Source of the DNA: Pachysolen tannophilus NRRL Y-2460 | Lineage: Eukaryota; Ascomycota; Pichiomycetes; Alaninales; Pachysolenaceae | Assembly (NCBI GenBank): GCA_001661245.1 | Contig: KV454014.1 | Coordinates: forward strand, 1,246,691-1,310,690 | Reading direction: 5' to 3' | Length of the DNA stretch: 64,000 nucleotides | In this document: piece after piece, positions 1 through 9,256 of the stretch | Layout of the letters: the number at the start of each line of letters is the position of its first letter | Position numbering within the stretch: position 1 is the stretch's first letter | The notes under the pieces: model-generated | Database searches by the model: none | Told to the model about the DNA's origin: nothing | Seen by the model: the letters and a program-made list of their open reading frames with translations, nothing else | Made by a program: the position numbers and the translations under genes

Positions 1-3000
1 GATCTTGTTAGGTTTTTAATCATTAAACTATTGTTCAAATTATCGTTAATCTTGATTAAATTTTTACTAAGAAACATATTGATTAAAAAAATTGGGAAAT
101 TATTTGGGATTTTATTTAATATAATTTCAAATTTTTTAAATAATTCATCAATATTTTGTTCTTGGTGTTCGTTAAATTTAAAAATCTTGTGATTATTTAA
201 AAAATTTTCTATTAAATTAAAATCGTTTAAACTCAAATAATGTTCAAAGACTTGTAGTAATAATTTTTCATTCAATTCGGAATCATCTTTAGTTAAAACT
301 CCATTTCCAGTTTCTTCTTCTTCTTCTTCTTCTACTACTACTTCTACTACTTCCTCTTCCGGTACTATTAGTTTATCTTTATTCTGTGTAAAGTTTAATT
401 TGTTTCTTGGATGATTATGCTCCTGGATGAAATGATCAATTTTATGATCAAAATTAACAAATTCAATTGGAATCTTAAAAGTCATAGCTAAAGTTTCTGC
501 ACTTTTAAAATCTGTTAATTGACATAGCTGATCAATACATGACTCATATGATCCTAATTTGAAAATAATCAATATTAGTAAATAGGGCAAGTTATTGTTA
601 ATTTTAAGTTTTGATTCACATGTTTTTAATACATTTTTATTTTCATTTTTATTGGTAATTATTTTTGATTCCCTCGATATAATAGATATAAAATTGCATA
701 AATTATTATGCAATTTAACAAATTCATTATTTTTAATTGTTTTTAAAGATTCAATCTTCCAATATTTATCAAATGTCGATTTTGGAATTTTTAAAATCCG
801 ATATTTAGATATTAATAATTCCAAACTTTCTTGTAAATTTTTATCCTGATCTAATAATTTTAACATCTTGTTCAAAATTTCAATAATTAAATCACCAATA
901 AATTGAATCTCACTTTTTTCAACAACTAATACTTGTAAATAACTTAATTTTAAACCTCCACTATCTTCAGATATCTTATCAAGTAAAGTTAACACTTTAT
1001 GTTCGTTAATATTACATTTCAATTGTGAAGAAGCAAACAACTTAACTGCATATTTCGGATGTTTTGTAACTAACCATTCCCCATATTTCCAAATAGATTG
1101 TTCATCGTCAAAATTATTCACTATAAACTCAATCAAGTTTTCTAATTTTAATTCATCATTTCTTTGGAAAAAAATCTCAAAATCATCATCTTGAATTTCA
1201 TTTTCTAAAAGTTTCATGAATAAATTAACTGAATTTGATGCTTGTCCCAAATGTTCATAATATTTACAAGCAACATAAAATTTCTTATTTTCAAGTAAAA
1301 TGTTCACAGTCTCATCTTTCATTATTAAAACATATTCTTTAATTAAATCTGTGAAATTATTAATAGCATGTACATTAGTAAATGAATTATCAGATAAATA
1401 TTCTAAAACTAATGAAACTTCTAATGTCTTGAAAATAACATGTCCATCCTCTCCTTTGAAAATAGATCGTTTGTTCATCCATCCATTTAAAAACAATTTA
1501 TAAAATTCATTAACAGCTGATTTTTTAGACTTGAGTCCTGAGTCACTGATTTCATCATTTAAAATCAGTTGAATCTTTGTTCTTACATTTCGTATTTTCT
1601 CCAGTAATGATGAAAACGTTAATAACCCACCATATATATATTTGATGTTTTTGGTGAAAATGAAAATCAAAACTCTTGGATCTAAGTTACCATCAATCCA
1701 ATAATCAAATGCTCTATCAAATTGTAAATCACCAACAAGAATTAGACCAATTAGTAATGTTATAAAATCAGATTCAACCTTACCATAGTCTGTCGAGTTA
1801 TCTGAAATCCTAATCTCGTCCTGTAGATCTTCAATTACTGATTCAGTGTTATTTGCATTTTTGTCAGCCAAATCAACTAATCTAACAAGCTTAGGAGTCG
1901 GAAGAAACAATTTCACTCCTTCCTTGACACCATAAAGTAAACTTGATGATGATATATTAGAAATTTTTGAGATTTTCAGGTCAAAGTCCGAAATCTTTTC
2001 CTTTAATTCGTAGTCTTTTATATCTCCATTATTCAGAAGTACAGAAAGTCTGATTAATTCAATAATTTTATCATTTGCAAAATTGAAAATATGGCTGACA
2101 CTGGACACTTTAACTTTGTCATCACACGTAATTTGCTGAGCTTGCAGTTGATCATGAATAGAATGTATAACTACCTCATTACCACTATTCAAAACTGCAA
2201 TTGCGTATGGATAATCAACAATTAATGAGGACGGGTAAGAGCTCCATGGAATAGTTCCTCTACTTATATCACCATTTGTATTAACAATCATTCCCATGGA
2301 TGGTTCCTCTTTTGTATTACCACACGAAAGTAAGAATTCTCTTTTACCAACAGGGAATATTAGTGGTTTTAACAGCAATTTTTTCGATGTGGAAACATCA
2401 TCATTTTCGGTTTTATTGAAAGAAGTTGATATTGGGAACAAAGGTATTTTTTGACCTCGTATCATATCAACTAAATCGTAACCAAATTGAGTTGCTGCTG
2501 CTGCGTAATTAGATCTTCTGATACCTGCTATTGAATTTGGATAATTGAGATCCTTGATTAATTTTATGGAATCTGATGCTACCCTTACCAATCTTATACA
2601 TTTTTTCGTAAGCAACGTTGCCACTATTCCATGGGTTTGATCATACTCCGCAATTTTGTTGGAGTTTCTTAAGTCTAACTTAAAAGAATCCCAATCTAAA
2701 GATATGTCATTCACGTCTTTAATCTTTCCAATATTTGCAGGTGACAATTCAGGCAACATAAAACAAGAAAGAATCGAACCGCTCAAAACCAAGGCCCTAG
2801 ATATGCTAGGTAATAATACGATCTTTTTAATTTGTCTTGTCTTGGTTTCACTAAATCTTTGTCTAGATATTAACATATATCCTATTTCATCATCAATTTT
2901 AAAATAATGCAATAGTTCCCCAACTGAAGTTCCAATATAAATGTTTGAGTCAAATGATTCTATACTCGTCACCTGTGCATTTTGAGATTCGGGTATTTCT

Positions 3001-3728
3001 GAATTTTCCACTGGAATTGAATTAATCAATGAAACTAAAGAATATGGACCAGATGATATTATAGGATCATGATGTATTTCCTTCAATTTCAAGTTTTTAT
3101 TTTCATTATCCTTTGGATCCTCAACGGGATCAGTTTTCCCATCGAACTCTTTATTATCGTTTTCCGAAAAATCTTTTTGACTAGAAACACCCAGCTCAGA
3201 ATTCTCAGCCGTCTCTTTACAATCTTGATTTTGAGACGTTTCATCTGTCTCTGTATTCACATCTTTCTCATCGAGGTTATTATTATTGACTTTAATTTCA
3301 CCTTTTTGCTGCTTTTCTTCCTTTTCCTCTTCCATTTCCAGAACTCCTTCGAGTGCTTCCAGAGTTTCTTTGTGATTCATTTCAGGCAATAATTCTAAGT
3401 TAGAATTTGAGTTTAAATCATCAGGACTATTTTCATTTGCATTTTCCTGTATTACATCCTGCGGTACCGATTCCTTTACTTCATTATTAGACAAATCAGA
3501 TGATAATGACTCTTTTGTTTCTTCAGTACAATTATCTGGCAATTTTGCCGTTTCCAGGCTTTCTTCGTTATTTGAATCAATTGATTCATTTTCCACTTGA
3601 GTATTACCTTTGCTGTTTCCACCCGCAGCATAATCTTCATTATTATCGCTATGATTATTATTCCCTGCAACATCTACTTCTCCATTTTTGCTATTTTTTC
3701 TATTCTTAGACTTTTGGCGTTTAGCCAT
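1..3728 (-). CDS. VPS3: Vps3, CORVET tethering complex subunit (C-terminal end cut off by window)
   Basis: The minus-strand reading frame is open from ATG at 3728 to the window edge (about 1242 codons) with no stop, so the 3' end is missing. The first ~240 residues are acidic, low-complexity and hydrophilic, as at the N-terminus of yeast Vps3. A CNH-like beta-propeller region follows at about 240-560 and includes the segments YIGTSVGELLHYFKID and KKIVLLPSISRALVLS, which align with S. cerevisiae Vps3 as I remember it. The remainder is a helical solenoid. Vps3 with Vps8 gives the CORVET complex its Rab5/Vps21 specificity at endosomes. S. cerevisiae Vps3 is about 1011 residues and the last residues here resemble its C-terminal region, so probably only a short stretch is lost. 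It is convergent with nothing visible on the left and sits tail-to-head with BFR2 (190 bp between its start and the BFR2 stop). Confidence 0.88.
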   Translation of the reverse strand, partial: MAKRQKSKNRKNSKNGEVDVAGNNNHSDNNEDYAAGGNSKGNTQVENESIDSNNEESLETAKLPDNCTEETKESLSSDLSNNEVKESVPQDVIQENANENSPDDLNSNSNLELLPEMNHKETLEALEGVLEMEEEKEEKQQKGEIKVNNNNLDEKDVNTETDETSQNQDCKETAENSELGVSSQKDFSENDNKEFDGKTDPVEDPKDNENKNLKLKEIHHDPIISSGPYSLVSLINSIPVENSEIPESQNAQVTSIESFDSNIYIGTSVGELLHYFKIDDEIGYMLISRQRFSETKTRQIKKIVLLPSISRALVLSGSILSCFMLPELSPANIGKIKDVNDISLDWDSFKLDLRNSNKIAEYDQTHGIVATLLTKKCIRLVRVASDSIKLIKDLNYPNSIAGIRRSNYAAAATQFGYDLVDMIRGQKIPLFPISTSFNKTENDDVSTSKKLLLKPLIFPVGKREFLLSCGNTKEEPSMGMIVNTNGDISRGTIPWSSYPSSLIVDYPYAIAVLNSGNEVVIHSIHDQLQAQQITCDDKVKVSSVSHIFNFANDKIIELIRLSVLLNNGDIKDYELKEKISDFDLKISKISNISSSSLLYGVKEGVKLFLPTPKLVRLVDLADKNANNTESVIEDLQDEIRISDNSTDYGKVESDFITLLIGLILVGDLQFDRAFDYWIDGNLDPRVLIFIFTKNIKYIYGGLLTFSSLLEKIRNVRTKIQLILNDEISDSGLKSKKSAVNEFYKLFLNGWMNKRSIFKGEDGHVIFKTLEVSLVLEYLSDNSFTNVHAINNFTDLIKEYVLIMKDETVNILLENKKFYVACKYYEHLGQASNSVNLFMKLLENEIQDDDFEIFFQRNDELKLENLIEFIVNNFDDEQSIWKYGEWLVTKHPKYAVKLFASSQLKCNINEHKVLTLLDKISEDSGGLKLSYLQVLVVEKSEIQFIGDLIIEILNKMLKLLDQDKNLQESLELLISKYRILKIPKSTFDKYWKIESLKTIKNNEFVKLHNNLCNFISIISRESKIITNKNENKNVLKTCESKLKINNNLPYLLILIIFKLGSYESCIDQLCQLTDFKSAETLAMTFKIPIEFVNFDHKIDHFIQEHNHPRNKLNFTQNKDKLIVPEEEVVEVVVEEEEEEETGNGVLTKDDSELNEKLLLQVFEHYLSLNDFNLIENFLNNHKIFKFNEHQEQNIDELFKKFEIILNKIPNNFPIFLINMFLSKNLIKINDNLNNSLMIKNLTR

Positions 3729-3917
3729 CGTTACCTAAATAATCATATATCTCCTTCTCCTATTGAACTCAAGTATTCCTTGTTTATTATGTATCTACAT
3801 GAACATTAAAAAGTATGCGAAATTTATTTTTTTAAATTTTTGTTAGTAAAACACATCTCTATAAAACTATCTAATTAATTACATCAATACAATTTTAAAA
3901 ATTTTTTTGATGAAAGC

Positions 3918-5477
3918 TCATCCAAAGATTCTAACACCATCATTTTGAATCTCTTCCTCTTCTTCTTCTTCTTCATTTTGTTCGTTTTGTTCACTTGCAC
4001 TTTCTTCAGCATCAGACTGTTCATTCATGTTAACTTTTTGTCCCAATAAGCCAGCAAAATATTCATCTATTTGATGATCACTCCATTTATCTTTAGAGTT
4101 TCTCGGAGTTTCAAAGTTTGCAATTGGTTCCTGAATTTTATAGTTTAATTTTCTTCCCTTTGAAGCTTTTCTTTCGTAATTTTTATGTGATTTTAAAGTA
4201 GATTTATTAACAATAACCATGGATGATGATAGTTGATTATTTGAAGATGATAATTTTTTATCGACTAAATCGTTCAATAATGATCTATAAAAATCTTCAT
4301 CATCAAATATGTATTGATTTTCTTGTAAAGATTTATCAATGTTCTTGATGATTGGGTTTGAGTCATCTTCAAAATTAGTTTCATCCGTTTCATGTTTCTT
4401 ATCTTCAACATAACCCAACGGTATAATATTTCTTCTATTGATTCTAGTTCTCTTTATCATTCTTTCCATATCTTGTAAATTGGTTTCGACCTGAATATTA
4501 GCATTTTGGTTAACAATCTTGAATTTATTAGAATTCAATGCTGTGGAACCTGAAGAGCTTTGAACTTTATGAGACCATTTTACTAAAACATTTTTCCTAT
4601 ATCTATTTAAAATTGAATCTAATTCATTTGTTTGATCCAAATAATCACTCAGTTTTCTTTTCCTATTATTTAATTTAACCTGTGATTTTATAACATTCTC
4701 CTTCAAAAATATTTTACTTCTTAATTCAAATATAGAATCTAACAGATCATATAATTTATCTTCAATTGTTTTTATCATTGAACTGCTTTTATTATCTTTA
4801 AATTCTTCATATATCTCTTTTTTTATAGGTAACTGATTTGAAGCGATTAATGATTTTTGCAATTTTATTCTTAAATCCAAAAATTGATCAAAATATTTTT
4901 GTTGATTCAAAACTGCGTACCCTTTTAAAGCATCATTCTGTGCTGATTCTGAAAGTCTGTTTACAATGTGTTTTCTCTCGTTTGATAATAATTCTTTTAA
5001 TTTATTTCTCTTATATTTGTCATCAGTTACATCTTCCAAGTCGTCGTTTTCTTCCAAGTTTTCGTCTTCATCTTCTTCTTCAACATCTTCTTCCTCAATC
5101 AGTTCCTCGGAATCTGACTCAAACGATATCAGACTATTCTCACTTTCTGTATTTTCCTCTTCTTCTTCTTCTTCTCCTTCATCTTCTTCACTTTCATCTT
5201 CATATAAATCCTTCCGACTCTTCAGTTCACCACTATATTTCACACCATTTACTTTCAATCCATCATCTCTCAATCTTGACTTTGGAACATGAACATAATG
5301 CTGTTTCTCTAATTCCTCATCTTTACCTTCGTCAGCGCTATCATCACCATCTTCATCATTAAACTGATCATCTTCAAAATGTTCAAAAACATCTCTTTCT
5401 GTATCTTCAATATCAAAATCCAGAACCCGCGGCTTTGCGAGCTCGGAAATTTGGTCCGCTAATGACTTCTTGCCCAT
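3918..5477 (-). CDS. BFR2: Bfr2, AATF-family 90S pre-ribosome factor
   Basis: A 519-residue nucleolar-type protein. The first ATG is at 5477; the codon before it is GTG. The N-terminus (KSLADQISELAKPRVLDFDIED) and the segment around KGYAVLNQQKYFDQFLDLRIKLQKSLIASNQLP match the Bfr2/AATF family. Long acidic stretches at about 60-150 and the acidic tail before the terminal RIFG are typical. Bfr2 works with Enp2 and Lcp5 in the 90S pre-ribosome in early 18S rRNA processing. It shares a divergent promoter with APC11 that contains an A/T-rich RRPE-like element (about 5550-5566) and a dense TGCGY cluster. Confidence 0.88.
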   Translation of the reverse strand: MGKKSLADQISELAKPRVLDFDIEDTERDVFEHFEDDQFNDEDGDDSADEGKDEELEKQHYVHVPKSRLRDDGLKVNGVKYSGELKSRKDLYEDESEEDEGEEEEEEENTESENSLISFESDSEELIEEEDVEEEDEDENLEENDDLEDVTDDKYKRNKLKELLSNERKHIVNRLSESAQNDALKGYAVLNQQKYFDQFLDLRIKLQKSLIASNQLPIKKEIYEEFKDNKSSSMIKTIEDKLYDLLDSIFELRSKIFLKENVIKSQVKLNNRKRKLSDYLDQTNELDSILNRYRKNVLVKWSHKVQSSSGSTALNSNKFKIVNQNANIQVETNLQDMERMIKRTRINRRNIIPLGYVEDKKHETDETNFEDDSNPIIKNIDKSLQENQYIFDDEDFYRSLLNDLVDKKLSSSNNQLSSSMVIVNKSTLKSHKNYERKASKGRKLNYKIQEPIANFETPRNSKDKWSDHQIDEYFAGLLGQKVNMNEQSDAEESASEQNEQNEEEEEEEEIQNDGVRIFG

Positions 5478-5932
5478 CACCTATAGAAACTTGTTCAATT
5501 ATGAATTCAAATATGAAAAGAGCTCATCTATATATTATATATAAAGTTATACAAAAAAATTTTCAGCGCCTTTAAAAATTACAAATGCAATCAAACTGCG
5601 TCTCAAATGCGCTCAAAATGCAATTTAAAGGCGTACTGAAGTGCGTAAGCAAGATACAAATACATTGCGTGCCACAAGGTGCACATATCCTACGCAGTAT
5701 ATTTGACAAAATGTGCACTTAGTAATGCGCTTAATTGTGTGTTTTATGTGCGCTTTCTCTATATTTAAATGCGTATCACTTTTTGTGTGCATTTTTGTTT
5801 TTATTTTTTCTTTAATAATTCATAAACAAATAATAATTATAATCAATCTATATTGATGTTATCCTTTTCATATTTCTTTTTTTTTTTTTTTTTTTTTGAA
5901 AGAGTGTTTTTGCTTGATAAAAAAATCATTCA
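5478..5932. promoter_or_regulatory. Divergent BFR2/APC11 promoter with a TGCGY motif cluster
   Basis: This 455-bp intergenic region serves two divergent genes. From about 5597 to 5774 it holds at least eight copies of TGCGT/TGCGC on either strand (near 5597, 5608, 5642, 5666, 5692 as ACGCA, 5726, 5748 and 5770), plus TGCAC and TGTGCA variants. In an AT-rich genome this density stands out. An RRPE-like AAAATTTT element lies near 5558, and a T-tract of about 19 precedes APC11. The binding factor is not known from sequence; the motif resembles but is not identical to MCB (ACGCGT). Confidence 0.6.
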
Positions 5933-6359
5933 ATGAAGTTAACGATTAAGAGGTGGCATGCAGTGACATCATGGTATTGGGATATTTTAAATGATGAATT
6001 GTGTGGTATTTGTAGAGTGTCATTTGATGGTACTTGTCCAGTTTGTAAATATCCAGGTGATGAATGTCCTTTAGGTAAGTCAATAACTAATTTTTCAAAT
6101 TTTTTTATTTTTATTTGGTTTTTAATTGCTTTTTTACTGACTGTTTTAAGTTATTGGTGAATGTCAGCATGCATTTCATATGCATTGTATCTTGAAATGG
6201 TTAGAGACAGATACATCAAAAGGATTATGTCCGATGTGTAGACAAGCCTTTAAGATGAATGGCGGTAGTGATATCTTGACAAATTCAGCACTGGAAAATG
6301 ATAATAATCAAAATAATAACCTTGGTGAAAATACTCTGGAAATCGTTATGGAAAGGTGA
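5933..6359 (+). CDS. APC11: Apc11, RING-H2 subunit of the anaphase-promoting complex (one intron)
   Basis: This is a two-exon gene: exon 1 is 5933-6074 and exon 2 is 6151-6359, encoding 116 residues. The 76-nt intron begins GTAAGT and ends TTTTAAG, with a branch-like TTACTGAC about 14 nt before the acceptor. Splicing joins the codons as CPLVIGECQHAFHMHC, the exact RING-H2 spacing of Apc11. Exon 1 supplies KRWHAVTSWYW and the CGICR...CPVCKYPGDECPL cysteines; exon 2 supplies the WLETDTSKGLCPMCRQAF pair. Apc11 is the catalytic RING partner of the APC2 cullin and ubiquitinates securin and cyclins. The unspliced frame would stop at 6158-6160 and lose the second half of the RING. The tail after the RING is short and Asn-rich. 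Confidence 0.9.
6075..6150 (+). other. Spliceosomal intron of APC11
   Basis: The donor is GTAAGT at 6075 and the acceptor AG is at 6149-6150, with TTACTGAC near 6134 as the likely branch site. It is supported by perfect restoration of the RING-H2 frame. Confidence 0.85.
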
Positions 6360-6955
6360 ATTTTAGATCCGATCAGAAACAACAAAAATTAAATGTAACT
6401 ATTGAGTTTGCTCAATTTTACAAAAAAATAGCTTTTGACAGAGCCGGCGATTTACAGTAACTGGTATTAGGTCAAGTACTAAAATTTTCCAATGGCTAGC
6501 TATATTGACAATTAAAATGAGCTATAGATTGATAATCTCATGTCATACAACTGCTAACCGGTAATTACTTACAGCGGATAATCTAAAAACGTGATTTTTT
6601 TTGCTTTTTCTTTCTTTCTTCCGGTTTTTCAGCAAAGAGAAATTTTAAAAAGAACATACTGAAACTTGAATGATATTCATATCGAAAATTAATTCTTCCA
6701 AATAAGAATTATCTGTCTGCTTTTATGATTATTTGTTTCATTTCATTGTTAATATAAATTCGGATTTATAATAGATTCTCCGGAAGTCGTGTATTTTGGT
6801 ATTGAAAAGTTTTTTCAATTTTTTTTTTTTCATTTCATTTCATTTTGTATATGATGATGGTCTTTACATAAATTTTTCACTTTTTTTTTTTGTAAAATGT
6901 TACTTGTAGCTGATAGAATTTTTAGAGTTTCAAGTTGGAAGATTTAGAAGAGTAT
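6360..6955 (+). other. Intergenic region, PRO1 promoter
   Basis: This is non-coding AT-rich sequence with several scattered CCGG/CGG motifs (near 6442, 6557, 6574, 6622 and 6779) and T-tracts just upstream of PRO1. A short ATG frame at 6897 ends after 17 codons and is out of frame with PRO1. No RNA gene is seen. Confidence 0.5.
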
Positions 6956-8272
6956 ATGATGTTAAAGTCAGAGAGCCGTTTTTCGACAATAGTTATCAAA
7001 CTAGGGTCTTCCTCGTTGGTGGACGTTAAAACGAGGGAGCCGAGACTTGCCAATATGTCATCTATAGTGGAAACAGTGGTTAAATTGAGAAGACAAGGTC
7101 ATAAGATTATACTTGTATCTTCTGGAGCTATTGCATTTGGGATGCAAAGAGTAGATATAGCTAAAAAGCCAAAACATTTGTCGCAAGTTCAAGCTTTGGC
7201 AGCTATTGGGCAAGGAAGATTGATAGCACTTTGGGATGATTTATTTGGGCAATTAAATCAACCGATTGCACAGATATTATTAACAAGAAATGATATTACT
7301 AATTATACACAATTTCAAAATGCCAAGACCACCATTGATGAATTATTAAAGATGGACATTGTTCCGATAGTTAATGAAAATGATACTTTATCCATTAGAG
7401 AAATTCAATTTGGTGACAATGATACATTAAGTGCTGTCACTGCTGGAATGTGTAATTCAGATTATTTATTTTTAATGACTGATGTAGATTGTTTATATAC
7501 AGATAATCCAAGAACAAATCTGGATCTGAAACCTGTAATGGTTGTGAAAGATTTTAAGAATTTAAAAGTGAATGCAACAACATGTGGTTCTGCTGTTGGT
7601 ACTGGTGGAATGAAAACTAAGATAATTGCTGCTGAGTTGGGTGCAAGTGCAGGTGTTACAACAGTTGTTCTTAATTCAGGACATCCAGAGAATATTTTAA
7701 AAATTGTGGAATATTCTGAAAAATTTGATGATTTTGATTTTGATATTGATGAAAGTATAACTGATGAACAATTTATATTACAAAATGAATTAGAATATAA
7801 AAGATTATTAGAAAATGATATGCCACTTCATACTAGATTCTTGGCATCAAAACATTTTTCTGTTAAGGACAAAGAATTTTGGTTATTACATGGATTGAAA
7901 TCAGCAGGTTCTATTATAATTGATCCTGGATGTTATAAAGCTATATCCAACGTAAATAAAGCAGGCTTATTACCTGTTGGAATCATAGCTGTAGAAGGTT
8001 CTTTTCATGAACTAGAATGTGTTTCAATTAAATTGGGATTCAGAAATAAGGATAATACTTTAAACACTCATAAACCTTTGATTGAAGTTGGTAGAGCAAG
8101 ATGTAATTATTCAAGTACTGAAATTGACAAGATTAAAAACTCCCAAAGTCATGATATTTTCAAAATCTTGGGTTATTTCGAAAGTGAATATGTGGTCCAT
8201 CGTGAAAATTTTGCATTTCCCTTGCACTTGAACATTGATGTCGAAAAGATTATTGAAGAGAATGACAAATGA
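6956..8272 (+). CDS. PRO1: Pro1, gamma-glutamyl kinase (glutamate 5-kinase)
   Basis: A 438-residue cytosolic enzyme that phosphorylates L-glutamate in the first step of proline synthesis. The amino-acid kinase domain spans about residues 10-270 (VIKLGSSSLVD, ILVSSGAIAFG, NENDTLSIREIQFGDNDTLSA, TDVDCLYTDNPRTN, VGTGGMKTKI). A PUA domain follows at about 320-420 (GCYKAISNVNKAGLLPVGI, FHELECVSIKLG, GRARCNY). Length matches S. cerevisiae Pro1 (428). The first in-frame ATG is at 6956; the frame is open further upstream only from a TTG. In the TNxDxKPV segment both x positions are CTG, where S. cerevisiae has Pro and Ala. This is one of the arguments that CTG is read as alanine. Confidence 0.95.
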   Translation: MMLKSESRFSTIVIKLGSSSLVDVKTREPRLANMSSIVETVVKLRRQGHKIILVSSGAIAFGMQRVDIAKKPKHLSQVQALAAIGQGRLIALWDDLFGQLNQPIAQILLTRNDITNYTQFQNAKTTIDELLKMDIVPIVNENDTLSIREIQFGDNDTLSAVTAGMCNSDYLFLMTDVDCLYTDNPRTNLDLKPVMVVKDFKNLKVNATTCGSAVGTGGMKTKIIAAELGASAGVTTVVLNSGHPENILKIVEYSEKFDDFDFDIDESITDEQFILQNELEYKRLLENDMPLHTRFLASKHFSVKDKEFWLLHGLKSAGSIIIDPGCYKAISNVNKAGLLPVGIIAVEGSFHELECVSIKLGFRNKDNTLNTHKPLIEVGRARCNYSSTEIDKIKNSQSHDIFKILGYFESEYVVHRENFAFPLHLNIDVEKIIEENDK

Positions 8273-8333
8273 ATGAACTGTTTTTTTTTCTTGCTTTTTT
8301 TAAATAGATATAATAGACGACTACATGAATAAA

Positions 8334-8369
<36 letters not shown>

Positions 8370-9256
8370 CTATCTGAAACCTGTAGAATATAATTGATGT
8401 ATATATGTGGTGTAGGGTGTCAACTTTTTTTTTTGCTTTTTTTTTTAAAACTGTTGAAACCTCAACCAACACTGAAAAAAGGTATAGTTCACAATACTTT
8501 AAAAGCTTCAATTAAAGAATTGTCTTTCATGTACTTGTTCAAAAACATTTTCAATACTGGTCAATTGAATAAATATATAAAAGTTGAAGTACCTAACTAT
8601 GAATAAAGTAAAGAAACATGCCTAAAATTTTTAACCTTATAGAAAAAGCAAAAGCCAAAAAAAAAAAAACTATTTCCAGATTTACATTTATCAATCAAAC
8701 TCACCACTATAGTGTCATTTCATCATTTCAAAGTTCAGTTGAACTCAATCAAGTAAATAAATGTCTTCTTTAAGATCATCGCAGAGCATTCATCCAATAA
8801 TAAATGGTGCAGAAACTTGCATCTTCTCCGTATAGGAGAAAAGATTTTAAAGTTATAGGAAAAACGGAGAAAAAGTAAATTAATTTATAAAACTTCTCCA
8901 CTTGTGGAGAAGAACTTTCAATTTTTTTCATTTTGGTAAGCGATGAGGTACTTTAAGTTATAGTATTAAGGGGACACGCCTAGACACACACAAAAATATA
9001 TTATTAAAATATAATTGTTTATTAATGTATTTATAATGTGGAATTGTTTGCTATTTATTGTATAATAATCTCCCCTTTTTTCTTGTAATTCATTCATTAA
9101 TTGCTAGGTAAGATAGGTTTTAAGGTTTTATTTTGTTTAGAAGTAAAAAAAAAAAGAAGAAAGCTTTTTTTATTTGATTGATAATTGATAATTACCAGAT
9201 CACAAATTGAGAAAAAAAAATTAAATTAAATTAAATTGAAAATCCAACATTAGGTT
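8273..9256. other. Long intergenic region between PRO1 and the AVT gene
   Basis: This 984-bp non-coding stretch holds a (TA)n tract at about 8337-8367. It also has two inverted repeats built on TTCTCC/GGAGAA: one at 8823-8842 and a near-perfect 20-bp palindrome at 8894-8913 (CTTCTCCAC-TT-GTGGAGAAG). An STRE-like AAGGGG lies near 8968. No convincing ORF or RNA gene is present. Confidence 0.5.

Noticed and set aside
4838-5362. 174-codon plus-strand frame opposite BFR2
   Set aside because: Antisense shadow of the acidic (GAA/GAT-rich) region of BFR2.
8173-8511. 112-codon minus-strand frame at the PRO1 3' end
   Set aside because: Includes translated TA repeats and overlaps PRO1 antisense; no homology.
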